Assembly: GCF_016734815.1 (NCBI RefSeq)
Contig: NZ_JAERQF010000003.1
Span: 124,001 to 188,000 of the forward strand
Direction: 5' to 3'
Length of the DNA stretch: 64,000 bases
Source: Hymenobacter rubidus
Lineage (GTDB): Bacteria > Bacteroidota > Bacteroidia > Cytophagales > Hymenobacteraceae
The position numbers were made by a program, and so were the translations under genes. The stretch's first letter is position 1. Each line of letters starts with the position of its first letter. The notes below the pieces were generated by a model. That model had not been told where the DNA came from, ran no database searches, and saw only the letters and a list, made by a program, of their open reading frames with translations. Of this stretch, positions 18,858-26,701 are shown one piece after another.

Positions 18858-19258
18858 TGGGTTGAGTTAGGTAATTTATTCAGTGCTGTTACGCCCTTGG
18901 GAATTGATGGCGCGGGGCTGTGTCCAATGTCTATTAGTGGAGTAGAAACCACGCGCCTGTTTCATTGCGCATTGTGGCTCCATCATTGCGCGAACGCTGG
19001 GTTCAGGAGGTACAGATTAGAAAGTGCGTTGCCATCCATTCCCGGAGAAACTGCTGCTGAAGATTTGAATGGGCTTAAATTCAGAAGTTTTCATAGAGAT
19101 TGTGTTTTCGCTATAAGAAATAAGTAAACGCTTGGATGGCCTGGACTGAAATCACGGAATGCTTTTGTAATATTTAGCTATATTGCCGATAATTGGCAGA
19201 TAATACTCTTTTGTCAATTAGAAATGCCTGCTAGTTTAACTTGTTGATAAACAAAAAC
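18858..19258. other. 401-base gap without a supported gene
   Basis: The base composition falls gradually from GC-rich to AT-rich across this gap, which looks like the left edge of an accessory patch. An open frame at 18897-19127 has no family text and no start signal, so I do not call it. Confidence 0.5.
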
Positions 19259-20143
19259 ATGAAAAGACCGATATTGCTCACTAAAAAAGCTTTGACAAAG
19301 CCAATCGAACTCACTCTGGAAAGAATTGAATCTATTCGACAAAGAAAAGTTGATAATACGGATAAAATTATATTAGAAGGCCTATTTGTTTTGGCAATGG
19401 CTTCTTTTGAACATTCTCTTAACGACACTTTGAAAGTCCTTTTAACCCATATTCCGGAAAAGCTTGATATTAAAACAGAACCAATTTCTAAAGATGAATT
19501 GATTTATGGAAATCCACTTGAAAGAGCTATTGATAATAAAGTTACATCAATAGGTTATAAAAATCTTTCTGATATTATCAAATACTTTATCAAGATAGTT
19601 GATATTCCGGAGAATATCATATCTGAAGATGAATTGGATAGTTTGCTAGAAATAAAGGCTACTAGAAACTTGCTTATCCATAATAATCTTGTCGTAAACA
19701 ACATCTATAAAGAAACTGCAGGGGTGAAAATTAGAAATCCCCATTCACAAGGACGCTTATTGATAGACCAAAGTTACCTTTTCAATTCCTTGGTTGTATT
19801 AAGACAGGTTTTAGAAAATATAAAAACTGAATTAGAGTTGAAATATATTGCTTTTACTAAAATCAAGGCAATAAAAAGCTTGTTTGAATATATTTTTAAA
19901 ACGCCGGTATTGGTATTTGAAGATGAGTTTTCCATTGTAGGAGATGAAATAGGGGGATTTAAGTCGCAGTCTTCTTCAATTGAAAGTTTGTCAACAAGTG
20001 AACGACTCTTCTATGATATTTGGTTAGCACACTCTGACGGCAGGGAATTTGAATTTCCCAGACATATAATCTATCATTTAGATAATGCCAATATCGACAA
20101 GATTAAGTATTTTATATCAGCTTTAGATTTGTTGAAATCATAA
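19259..20143 (+). CDS. HEPN-like domain protein, AT-rich
   Basis: A 294-residue protein, start ATG 19259. It is mostly helical. Residues 130-150 read LEIKATRNLLIHNNLVVNNIY, with Arg136 and His141 forming an R-x4-H motif followed by an N-x-V-N segment. This is the pattern of HEPN domains of the RiboL-PSP/MAE families, which are often RNases in toxin-antitoxin or defence systems. The rest of the protein is not recognised. It is AT-rich (the 60 bases from 19501 hold 16 G or C), unlike the flanking genes, which suggests gain by transfer. No nucleotidyltransferase partner lies beside it. Confidence 0.6.
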   Translation: MKRPILLTKKALTKPIELTLERIESIRQRKVDNTDKIILEGLFVLAMASFEHSLNDTLKVLLTHIPEKLDIKTEPISKDELIYGNPLERAIDNKVTSIGYKNLSDIIKYFIKIVDIPENIISEDELDSLLEIKATRNLLIHNNLVVNNIYKETAGVKIRNPHSQGRLLIDQSYLFNSLVVLRQVLENIKTELELKYIAFTKIKAIKSLFEYIFKTPVLVFEDEFSIVGDEIGGFKSQSSSIESLSTSERLFYDIWLAHSDGREFEFPRHIIYHLDNANIDKIKYFISALDLLKS

Positions 20144-20279
20144 ATTTGGATTTGGCAATGATTTCTTTAGTAATGTATTAGATAATTGTTTTATATATTG
20201 GATATGATATTTATCATTCTATTTATAAAATATGTGTCTTAAAATGGGACGTCCCGCAAAGGGATGGACTATTAAACGC

Positions 20280-20317
20280 AAAAACGCCCCGCAACCAACC
20301 AGTTGCGGGGCGTTTTT
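20280..20317. terminator. Hairpin terminator (aaaaacgccccgcaac stem)
   Basis: Perfect 16-bp stem with loop caacca and T run on the + strand. The inner 26 bases recur exactly in the terminator at 21137-21162; see the duplicated segment. Confidence 0.85.
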
Positions 20318-20429
20318 ATGTCACCTCAGCGGCACCAGCCGCCGGAGTTTCTACAGCAGCTTGTCAATCGTCACGGGCAGGTCGCGCACGCGCTTGCCGG
20401 TGGCGTGGTAGATGGCGTTGGTCACGGCG
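20286..20429. repeat. Direct repeat, copy A (144 bp)
   Basis: This 144-bp segment matches 21137-21280 without gaps and with 9 mismatches, of which 8 fall outside the coding part. It contains a terminator hairpin and the end of a molybdo-subunit gene. Similarity stops sharply at 20429/20430. Confidence 0.9.
20351..20429 (-). pseudogene. Remnant of a molybdenum hydroxylase large subunit, C-terminal end only
   Basis: On the minus strand this encodes the last 24 to 25 residues of the same protein as the gene at 21202-23442, including stop (VTNAIYHATGKRVRDLPVTI then DKLL). The single base difference in the coding part is synonymous (ctg against cta for Leu). The rest of the gene copy is absent; unrelated sequence starts at 20430. 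The synonymous-only difference implies it came from a working gene or a very recent copy. Confidence 0.85.
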
Positions 20430-20487
20430 ACGTATCATTGTAGTGCAGCCTTAACTTTGTCAAAAGCGCTGAAAATGATACTGCCTG

Positions 20488-20937
20488 ATGGACATTCGAT
20501 ACGACGCTAATGCCTCACGCGGGTTCACGACCTTTGAGTTTGTGAGCGAAGGGCCGAATGGAAGCGTGACGAAAGTTGTTCGTTACACCGAAATTAATCT
20601 GAAAGGTTTTTATAACCTGGGTTTCGGTGATGAAGACCCTGTGACCGGCTATGTGAGCGATACTAGCGTTACAAATAACAATGACAGCCAGAAGGTGTTG
20701 GCTACGGTAGCCGCGACGCTCTACGTTTTCATGGACGCGCACCCGGGGGCCACGGTTATTGCCACCGGCAGCACAGAAGCAAGGACCCGGCTTTATCGAA
20801 TGGGGATTGCCAACAATTTAGAAGCCATTGAACGGGACTATATTGTTCTCGGGTTAGCAGAGGAGAACTGGCAGCCTTTTCAAAAAGGCGTGCATTACGG
20901 CGCGTTTCTGGTGCGCCGAAAATCTTTACCTTTATAG
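20488..20937 (+). CDS. DUF6934-type protein, unknown function
   Basis: A 149-residue protein. The text FEFVSEGPNGSVTKVVRYTE, then FYNLGFGDEDPVTGYVSD, then SQKVLATVAATLYVFMDAHP and GSTEARTRLYRMGIANN matches what I know as DUF6934, a family frequent in Bacteroidota genomes as a small gene pair. No catalytic motif is apparent; it looks like a compact alpha/beta protein without signal peptide. A 56-residue basic protein follows after 2 nt. The pair sits between two copies of a 144-bp segment. Pairing and context resemble a toxin-antitoxin or mobile cassette, which is inference. Confidence 0.72.
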   Translation: MDIRYDANASRGFTTFEFVSEGPNGSVTKVVRYTEINLKGFYNLGFGDEDPVTGYVSDTSVTNNNDSQKVLATVAATLYVFMDAHPGATVIATGSTEARTRLYRMGIANNLEAIERDYIVLGLAEENWQPFQKGVHYGAFLVRRKSLPL

Positions 20938-20939
20938 CC

Positions 20940-21110
20940 ATGAAGCCGAAAAAAGAACCAACGAAGAAGAAGTTGCTCGAAGGCTTTTCCATCAAGCCGG
21001 GCTTGGATAAGAAGTATGACGACCAGCCGTTGTTCAAGGACAAGGTGGACCGGGCAAATCATATACTGAAAACGGTGGGCTTGCCAGATTTCAAGCTCAC
21101 TGCCGAATAG
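20940..21110 (+). CDS. Small basic protein paired with the DUF6934-type gene
   Basis: A 56-residue protein starting 3 nt after the previous stop (MKPKKEPTKKKLLEGFSIKP at the N-terminus, GLPDFKLTAE at the end). It is very basic in the first 12 residues and has no membrane segment. The 2-nt spacing indicates joint translation with the DUF6934-type protein. It is too short for family assignment from sequence alone. Confidence 0.68.
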   Translation: MKPKKEPTKKKLLEGFSIKPGLDKKYDDQPLFKDKVDRANHILKTVGLPDFKLTAE

Positions 21111-21130
21111 CTTTTGCTAACAAACCAAAT

Positions 21131-21168
21131 GGAAAGGCCCCGCAACCAACCAGTTGCGGGGCCTTTCC
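21131..21168. terminator. Hairpin terminator between the cassette and the molybdo-subunit gene
   Basis: Stem ggaaaggccccgcaac with loop caacca and perfect complement; serves two converging genes. Confidence 0.85.
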
Positions 21169-21280
21169 GTGTCACTTCAGCGATACCAGCCGCCGGAGAT
21201 TCTACAGTAGCTTGTCAATCGTCACGGGCAGGTCGCGCACGCGCTTGCCGGTGGCGTGGTAGATGGCGTTGGTCACGGCG
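21137..21280. repeat. Direct repeat, copy B (144 bp)
   Basis: Same segment as 20286-20429. Here it is continuous with the complete molybdo-subunit gene, so it is the resident copy. Confidence 0.9.
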
Positions 21281-23442
21281 GCGGCTACGCCCAGCAGGCC
21301 CACTTCGCCCAGGCCTTTGATGCCGAGCGGATTGACTTTGTCGTCTTCCTCACTCACGAAAATCACGTCGATGTCGTGGATGTCGGCGTTCACGGGGACG
21401 TGGTATTCGGCGTAGTTGTGGTTCATGTAGCGGCCGAAGCGGTGGTCCATCACCGATTCCTCCATCAGCGCCGAGCTGATGCCCCAGACGACCGAGCCGA
21501 GAACCTGGCTGCGGGCTGTTTTAGGGTTGATGATGCGGCCGGCGGCCACGGCATTCACCACGCGGGTGACGTGCACGGTCATCAGGTCGGGGTCTAGTTT
21601 CACTTCCACGAACACGGCGTTGTGGGCGTGCATGGAGTATTTCGGCGGCTTCAGCATTTCCAGCTTGGCCAGTACCGTGGAGTTTTCGGCTTCGATTTTG
21701 GACTCGCCGCTGGCCTGCACGAGGTCGCGCAGCACGACAGCCTGGGTTTCATCGGAGCGTAGGCGCAACTGGCCGTTGGCAAACTGCACGTCGTCGATTT
21801 TGGCGTCCTTGAAGGCCGGATGGTCCATTTTCTGGGCCTGTTTCAGCAGGGCTTCGCCGAGCTTGGTACAGGCTTCTACCACGGAGTTACCCACGGAGGC
21901 GGCCGTCCAGGAGCCGCCTTGCAGGGGCGACTCGGGCAGCGTGGTATCGCCCAGCACGAAGGTCACGGCTTCGATGGGCAGGCCCATGCTTTCGGCCGCA
22001 ATCTGCGTCATGATGGTATAGGTGCCGGTGCCGATTTCGTTCGTGCCGCTGCTCACGGTGAGGTGGCCGTCGGCGTCGAGGCTGGCTTTTACGGTGGCGG
22101 GCATTTTGGAGGCATCCCAGATGCCACCGCCCATGCCCCAGCCTACCAGCATCTTGCCGTCGCGCATCGAGCCGGGCTCAGCGGTGCGTTTTTCCCAGCC
22201 GAATTTGGCCGCGCCCTCGGCGTAGCACTTGCGCAGAGCCTTGCTGGAGTAGGGGAGGTTCTGGGCTTGGTCGAAATCGGAGTAGTTGCGGATGCGGAAT
22301 TCCAGCGGGTCGAGGCCAGCGGCGTAGGCCATTTCGTCCATCGCAATTTCCAGCGCAATGGAGCCCGAGGCGGCACCGGGGGCGCGCATGTCGAGCGGCG
22401 AAAACACATCGAGCTTGCTCAGGCGGTAACCCAGCTCCACGTTTTTGCAGTCGTAAAGCGTGCCGCTCCAGCCCACCACGTTTTCGGTGAAGTCTTCAAA
22501 CTGCGAGGTTTCGGCCACGGCGAAGTGGTTGATGCCGGTAAGCGAGCCGTCGGCAGCCGTGGCCAGGGCTACGTGCTGCAAGGTTTCGGGCCGGTGACCG
22601 AAGCTGAACATCTGCTCGCGGGTGAGCGACACGCGCACCGAGCGCTCCAGTTGCAGCGAGGCCATTACGGCCAGAAACAGCTGATACTGGGGCCGCAAGC
22701 CGGAGCCAAAGCCGCCGCCGGTGTACTTCGAAATCACCCGGGCCTCTTCCTTACTCAACCCGAAAATCTTGCTGATATATTGCTGGCTGTTGAAAACGCC
22801 CTGCGTTTTGTCGTACACCGTCAGCTTCTTATCCCCGAGCCATTCCACCGTGGTGGCGAACATCTCCATGGGATTATGATGCTGGGCGTGGTGCGAATAA
22901 TTCGCCTCCATGTGGGCCACACCCTGCTTCCAGCCCTTGCCGAAGTTGCCGCGCGACTTCGGCGGCTTGTAGCCGGTTTTGCCCCGGCCGGGCTCAAAAG
23001 CCTCGTCGATGCGCTTGGCCAGCTCGGTTGCGTGGGCTTCCTCCTCGTACTCAATATGCAGGATGGAAGCAGCATAGCGGGCCAGCTCAAACGTGTCGGC
23101 CACAACCAAGGCCACGGGCTGCAGGCTGTACTTGATTTCGGCATCGTGCAACGGGCGGAAGGGCGAGCCGCCGGGGGCTACGTCGTCCTTGTAGCTGCGG
23201 TCGAGAAAGGCGAAGCCGGGCACGTTTTCGTGGGTGAAAACTTCCTGCACGCCGGGCAACGCTTTGACCGCCGCGCTGTCGATTTTCGTGATTTTGCCTT
23301 TGGCAATCGGGCTGCTCACCACGTAGCCGTAGAGCAGGTTGGGTACATTAAATTCGGCGGCATACTTGGCGGTGCCGAGGACTTTTGCCGGGCCATCGAC
23401 GCGGTTGGTGGGTTTGCCGATGTAGTCGGTGGTGTGGCTCAT
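21202..23442 (-). CDS. Molybdopterin-binding subunit of a PaoC/XdhA-type hydroxylase
   Basis: A 746-residue large subunit of the xanthine dehydrogenase family, similar to PaoC (YagR) of E. coli periplasmic aldehyde oxidoreductase. Visible signs are the N-terminal GKPTNRVDGPAKVLGTAKYAAEF, the cofactor loop KYTGGGFGSGLRPQ, RAPGAASGSIALEIAMDEMA, the Q-rich GGSWTAASVGNSVVEACTKL region and the conserved active-site Glu in KGLGEVGLLG near the end. It oxidises an aldehyde or N-heterocycle; the substrate is not fixed. Its start overlaps the stop of the FAD subunit gene by 4 nt, so the three genes form one operon. A remnant of its 3' end lies 851 bp away. Confidence 0.93.
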   Translation of the reverse strand: MSHTTDYIGKPTNRVDGPAKVLGTAKYAAEFNVPNLLYGYVVSSPIAKGKITKIDSAAVKALPGVQEVFTHENVPGFAFLDRSYKDDVAPGGSPFRPLHDAEIKYSLQPVALVVADTFELARYAASILHIEYEEEAHATELAKRIDEAFEPGRGKTGYKPPKSRGNFGKGWKQGVAHMEANYSHHAQHHNPMEMFATTVEWLGDKKLTVYDKTQGVFNSQQYISKIFGLSKEEARVISKYTGGGFGSGLRPQYQLFLAVMASLQLERSVRVSLTREQMFSFGHRPETLQHVALATAADGSLTGINHFAVAETSQFEDFTENVVGWSGTLYDCKNVELGYRLSKLDVFSPLDMRAPGAASGSIALEIAMDEMAYAAGLDPLEFRIRNYSDFDQAQNLPYSSKALRKCYAEGAAKFGWEKRTAEPGSMRDGKMLVGWGMGGGIWDASKMPATVKASLDADGHLTVSSGTNEIGTGTYTIMTQIAAESMGLPIEAVTFVLGDTTLPESPLQGGSWTAASVGNSVVEACTKLGEALLKQAQKMDHPAFKDAKIDDVQFANGQLRLRSDETQAVVLRDLVQASGESKIEAENSTVLAKLEMLKPPKYSMHAHNAVFVEVKLDPDLMTVHVTRVVNAVAAGRIINPKTARSQVLGSVVWGISSALMEESVMDHRFGRYMNHNYAEYHVPVNADIHDIDVIFVSEEDDKVNPLGIKGLGEVGLLGVAAAVTNAIYHATGKRVRDLPVTIDKLL

Positions 23443-24464
23443 GGGTTAGAGTTTTGGAAGGCGTTGGTGTCGAGCACCTGATTCATTTCGGTGGCTTGCT
23501 TGAGGGCGCGCACGATGGCGCGCTTGGCCAGCTCAATCTTAAACGTGTTGGCCCCGTAGCCTTTGGCGTTTTCGAGCACCTTGGCCGCCACGCGGCGGAA
23601 GGTGTCGGCGGTGGCCGGCTGGCCGATGAGCATCGCCTCGGCTTCCTTGTCGCGCCAGGGCTTGTGGGCCACGCCGCCCAGCGCCAGGCGGGCATCTTTG
23701 ATGGTGTTGCCATAGAGTTCCAGCGCCGTCGCCACGCTTACGAGCGCGAAAGCGTAGCTCGTGCGGTCGCGCAGCTTCAGGTAGCTAAAGTTCTTCTCGA
23801 AGCCTTTGGCGGGCAGGTCGAGGCCGGTGATGAGTTCGCCGGGCTCCAGGGTGTTGTCGCGCTCGGGCTGGTCGCCGGGCAGGCGGTGGAAATCCTCAAA
23901 CTTGATGGTGCGCTCGCCGTTCGGGCCGCTCACGCGCACGGTGGTGTCGAGGGCGGCCAGGGCCACACACATGTCGCTCGGGTGGGTGGCGATGCACTGC
24001 TCGCTGGTGCCCAGGATGCCGCACACGCGGTTGTAGCCGCCGATGGCCGAGCAGCCCGAGCCGGGCTCGCGCTTGTTGCAGGGCGTGGCCAGGTCGTAGA
24101 AATAGTAGCAGCGGGTGCGCTGCATCAGGTTGCCGCCGTCGGTGGCCATGTTGCGCAGCTGCGGGCTGGCCCCGGCCAGGATGGCTTGGTTCAGCAGCGG
24201 GTAGCGCTTTTCTACTTCGGGGTGCCAGGCGGTGTCGGCGTTGGTGGCGAGGGCGCCGAGGCGCAGACCGCCGTCGGGCAGGGCTTCGATGGTGTCGAGG
24301 CCCAGCTTCTTGAGGCCGATGAGGTGCGTGGGGCGGGCCACGTTTTCCTTCATCAGGTCAATCAGGTTGGTGCCGCCGCCGATGTAGGCCGCGTCGTCGT
24401 GCGCGGCTTTGTCCTGCACAGCGCCCGCCACGGCAGTGGCTTGGGTGAAAGTGAAACTGTTCAT
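23439..24464 (-). CDS. FAD-binding subunit, PaoB type, with an extra cysteine cluster
   Basis: A 341-residue middle subunit that passes electrons between the molybdenum and Fe-S subunits through FAD. The flavin loop is IGGGTNLIDLMKENVARP near residue 28, followed by TDGGNLMQRTRC. Cysteines 119, 129, 138, 148 and 157 lie in the loop RTRCYYFYDLATPCNKREPG and just after. In E. coli PaoB this loop holds an additional 4Fe-4S cluster not found in xanthine dehydrogenase, so the enzyme is of the PaoABC kind. It starts 24 nt after the stop of the 2Fe-2S gene and overlaps the next gene by 4 nt. Confidence 0.92.
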   Translation of the reverse strand: MNSFTFTQATAVAGAVQDKAAHDDAAYIGGGTNLIDLMKENVARPTHLIGLKKLGLDTIEALPDGGLRLGALATNADTAWHPEVEKRYPLLNQAILAGASPQLRNMATDGGNLMQRTRCYYFYDLATPCNKREPGSGCSAIGGYNRVCGILGTSEQCIATHPSDMCVALAALDTTVRVSGPNGERTIKFEDFHRLPGDQPERDNTLEPGELITGLDLPAKGFEKNFSYLKLRDRTSYAFALVSVATALELYGNTIKDARLALGGVAHKPWRDKEAEAMLIGQPATADTFRRVAAKVLENAKGYGANTFKIELAKRAIVRALKQATEMNQVLDTNAFQNSNP

Positions 24465-24488
24465 CTTACTGAAATGAGGAGTGAAGGA

Positions 24489-25082
24489 TTATTTCTTCGG
24501 CGGTTCGACGGGCGCGATGTCCTGTTTGGTAGCGCCGGCCGACCAGGCTTTGTCCTCGATAATTAACCCTTCGTTGTTAAGCACTTCCATCACTGCGCTC
24601 AGGATGTTGGTGTAAGCGCCGCAGCGGCATACGTTGCCGCTCATCAGCTCGCGCACCTGGGCTTCGGTCTTGGCTTTGCCTTCGTTGATGAGGCCCTGGG
24701 CCGAGCAAATCTGGCCCGGCGTGCAGTAGCCGCACTGGAAGGCGTCGTGGTCGATAAACGCCTGCTGCAGCGGGCTTAGCTCATCCTCCGTGCCGAGGCC
24801 TTCGATAGTCTGGATTTTGGAGTCTTCGTGCATCACGGCCAACGAGAGGCAGGAGTTGATGCGCTTGCCGTCGACCAGCACCGTACAGGCACCGCACTGG
24901 CCGTGGTCGCAGCCCTTCTTGGTGCCGGTCAGGTCGAGGTACTCGCGCAGGGCGTCGAGCAGGGTAGTCCAGGGCGCAATCTGGAGGGTGTGGTCCTGGC
25001 CGTTGATGTTCAGGCTGACGGACTGAGTGGGGGCCAACGCCACGGGCGAGCGGCCGAGCGGGGCTTGGGTAACTTGGCTCAT
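24489..25082 (-). CDS. 2Fe-2S subunit, PaoA type, without Tat signal
   Basis: A 197-residue electron-transfer subunit. The ferredoxin-like 2Fe-2S site is KGCDHGQCGACTVLVDG with a further Cys in INSCL. The helical domain carries CGYCTPGQICS and CRCGAYTNIL, as in all xanthine dehydrogenase-type small subunits. E. coli PaoA (YagT) has a twin-arginine signal peptide; here the N-terminus (MSQVTQAPLGRSPVALAPTQ) shows none, so this complex should stay in the cytoplasm. It is the first gene of the operon of three. Confidence 0.92.
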   Translation of the reverse strand: MSQVTQAPLGRSPVALAPTQSVSLNINGQDHTLQIAPWTTLLDALREYLDLTGTKKGCDHGQCGACTVLVDGKRINSCLSLAVMHEDSKIQTIEGLGTEDELSPLQQAFIDHDAFQCGYCTPGQICSAQGLINEGKAKTEAQVRELMSGNVCRCGAYTNILSAVMEVLNNEGLIIEDKAWSAGATKQDIAPVEPPKK

Positions 25083-25542
25083 AAGGGCAAATAGCTTGGG
25101 TTGCGAAGACTACTACTTGCCTACGGACGCGTTTTGCTCCGTGTTTTGCCCGGCTTGGTAATTAAAGGGCGGGTGGATTCCGATAAGCGCAACTGCTCGG
25201 CGCAGAATTATTAATAATCAAGCCGAAACAGGTTGGAGTATTTCTTTTGGTTAAACGCTATAAACTCTCGTTTCCAATGATGGACTCAACCATAACTACG
25301 TTGTATTTATAGCAATACAGCGTGTTAGCTTCTGGTCGATTTTGGTGGGGGCGGCATAAAAAAGTGCTGAGCTTTCGCGGCTTCCAGAGTGCGGTTTTTC
25401 ATTCGGCGAGAAATAGTCAGGATTCGCCTAGCAATGGTTTGAATTAAGCCAGAAAAAGTCGGATGAAGAATGGCAAAAGGTAATTTTGTATAGAAAAAGG
25501 AATGGCCCAAACCCCCTCTTTTATTCCGTTTTGCCCAACCCG
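25083..25542. other. 460-base gap, no feature recognised
   Basis: More AT-rich than the flanks. I see no inverted repeat, no clear promoter pair and no convincing frame; it should hold the promoter of the molybdenum hydroxylase operon on the minus strand. Confidence 0.4.
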
Positions 25543-25731
25543 ATGCTGACAAATTTTCAACGCTACTTCCGTTTTTACCTGGCCTCGTTTCTGTTCGGTT
25601 TGCTGCTGGTCGGCATTCGCTGGCAGGCCGCGCCACTGGGTGAAACCGTGCCTACCCAAGAAGGGGCTGGCCACGACCAGCAAGTGGTTAATCCGCCTCG
25701 TCCGGCCACGGGCGAACTGGCAATGCGCTAA
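25543..25731 (+). CDS. Small single-span membrane protein, hypothetical
   Basis: A 62-residue frame beginning MLTNFQRYFRFYLASFLFGL. Residues 10-26 form one hydrophobic segment; the rest is polar and Pro-rich. No family is recognised. The start could also be upstream at 25486. Support is limited to a positively charged N-terminus followed by a good membrane span, and its place 113 nt before a response regulator on the same strand. Confidence 0.35.
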   Translation: MLTNFQRYFRFYLASFLFGLLLVGIRWQAAPLGETVPTQEGAGHDQQVVNPPRPATGELAMR

Positions 25732-25844
25732 CGCATAAACGCACTTATCCGGTCCGATTTTGCTGATTCGGCCCCTGCTCCGGCGCTTGCGTTGGGGCAG
25801 GGGCCGGCTGCTTTTTCGGGCTGGCTGCGCTACCTTCCGGCCCC

Positions 25845-26525
25845 ATGAAAATCCTTTTAGTTGAAGACGAGCCCTCCGTAGCGGCCTTCCTGCACCAGGG
25901 CCTGACGGAGCAGGACTACACCGTGGACCTGGCCGCCGATGGCCTGCTGGGCCTCAGCCGCGCCCAAACCACGCACTACGACTGCCTGATTCTGGACCAG
26001 ATGCTGCCCGGCCTCAGCGGCCTCGAAGTATGCCGGCAGGTGCGCGCCCACGACCCCGGCGTGCCCATCCTCATGCTCACGGCGCTGGGCGAGACGGACG
26101 ATAAAATCCGCGGCCTCGACGCCGGCGCCGACGATTACCTGGTGAAGCCCTTCGCCTTCGATGAGCTGCTGGCCCGGCTGCGCGCCCTGGTGCGCCGCCG
26201 CACCGAGGCCCCCGCGCCCAAAGCACCCCTGCGCCTCGCCGACCTGACCCTCGACCCCGCCGCCAAGCGGGTGGAGCGGGCCGGGCAAGCCATTCAGCTC
26301 ACGGCCCGCGAGTTTGCGCTGCTGGAGTACCTGCTGCGCAATCAAAACCGCGTGGTTTCACGGGCCGATTTGCTGGAGCACGTCTGGGATTTGAGCTTCG
26401 ATACGGGGTCGAATGTGATTGACGTGTACATCAACTTTTTGCGTAAAAAGGTGGACAAGGGGTTCGAGCCCAAGCTGATTCACACGCTGGTGGGCATGGG
26501 CTATGTGATGAAGACGGAGGGGTAG
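25845..26525 (+). CDS. OmpR/PhoB family response regulator
   Basis: A 226-residue regulator. The receiver domain has the acidic pair in LLVEDEPS, the phospho-acceptor Asp51 in DCLILDQMLPGLSG and Lys102 in DDYLVKPFAFDEL. The winged-helix effector domain follows from about residue 125, with LTAREFALLEYLLRNQNRVVSRADLLEHVWD and the end SNVIDVYINFLRKKVDKG. The sensor kinase is the next gene, 176 nt downstream with palindrome R7 between. Regulators of this class bind 11-bp-spaced direct repeats; four such repeats lie at 28308-28351 upstream of the SulP gene, a likely target. Confidence 0.94.
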   Translation: MKILLVEDEPSVAAFLHQGLTEQDYTVDLAADGLLGLSRAQTTHYDCLILDQMLPGLSGLEVCRQVRAHDPGVPILMLTALGETDDKIRGLDAGADDYLVKPFAFDELLARLRALVRRRTEAPAPKAPLRLADLTLDPAAKRVERAGQAIQLTAREFALLEYLLRNQNRVVSRADLLEHVWDLSFDTGSNVIDVYINFLRKKVDKGFEPKLIHTLVGMGYVMKTEG

Positions 26526-26551
26526 AATGAGGCGGAAGATGGAAGAAGACC

Positions 26552-26657
26552 GATATGCAGAGCGCAGCGAAGCATCTCGCGTGTGGTAGTAATGCAATCG
26601 TGCAAACGTAAAGGATTAGTGACAGGACGCGAGATGCTTCGCTGCGCTCTGCATGAC
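26552..26657. repeat. Palindromic repeat R7 (family 1)
   Basis: Arms atgcagagcgcagcgaagca and complement, ending gcatgac; the left end is changed to gatatgc. Lies between the response regulator and kinase genes of one operon. Confidence 0.83.
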
Positions 26658-26701
26658 GTTTTAAAAACTCACCAACTCACAATTTCACCAGTTCACCTCC
26701 C

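Noticed and set aside
18897..19127. 76-residue frame between oxyR and the HEPN-like gene
   Set aside because: No recognisable family text, no promoter or A-rich leader, and odd Cys/Arg/His composition; it lies in a composition transition.
21820..23481. 553-residue + strand frame across the molybdo-subunit gene
   Set aside because: Antisense shadow without motifs; the minus-strand protein is a well-supported enzyme subunit in a three-gene operon.
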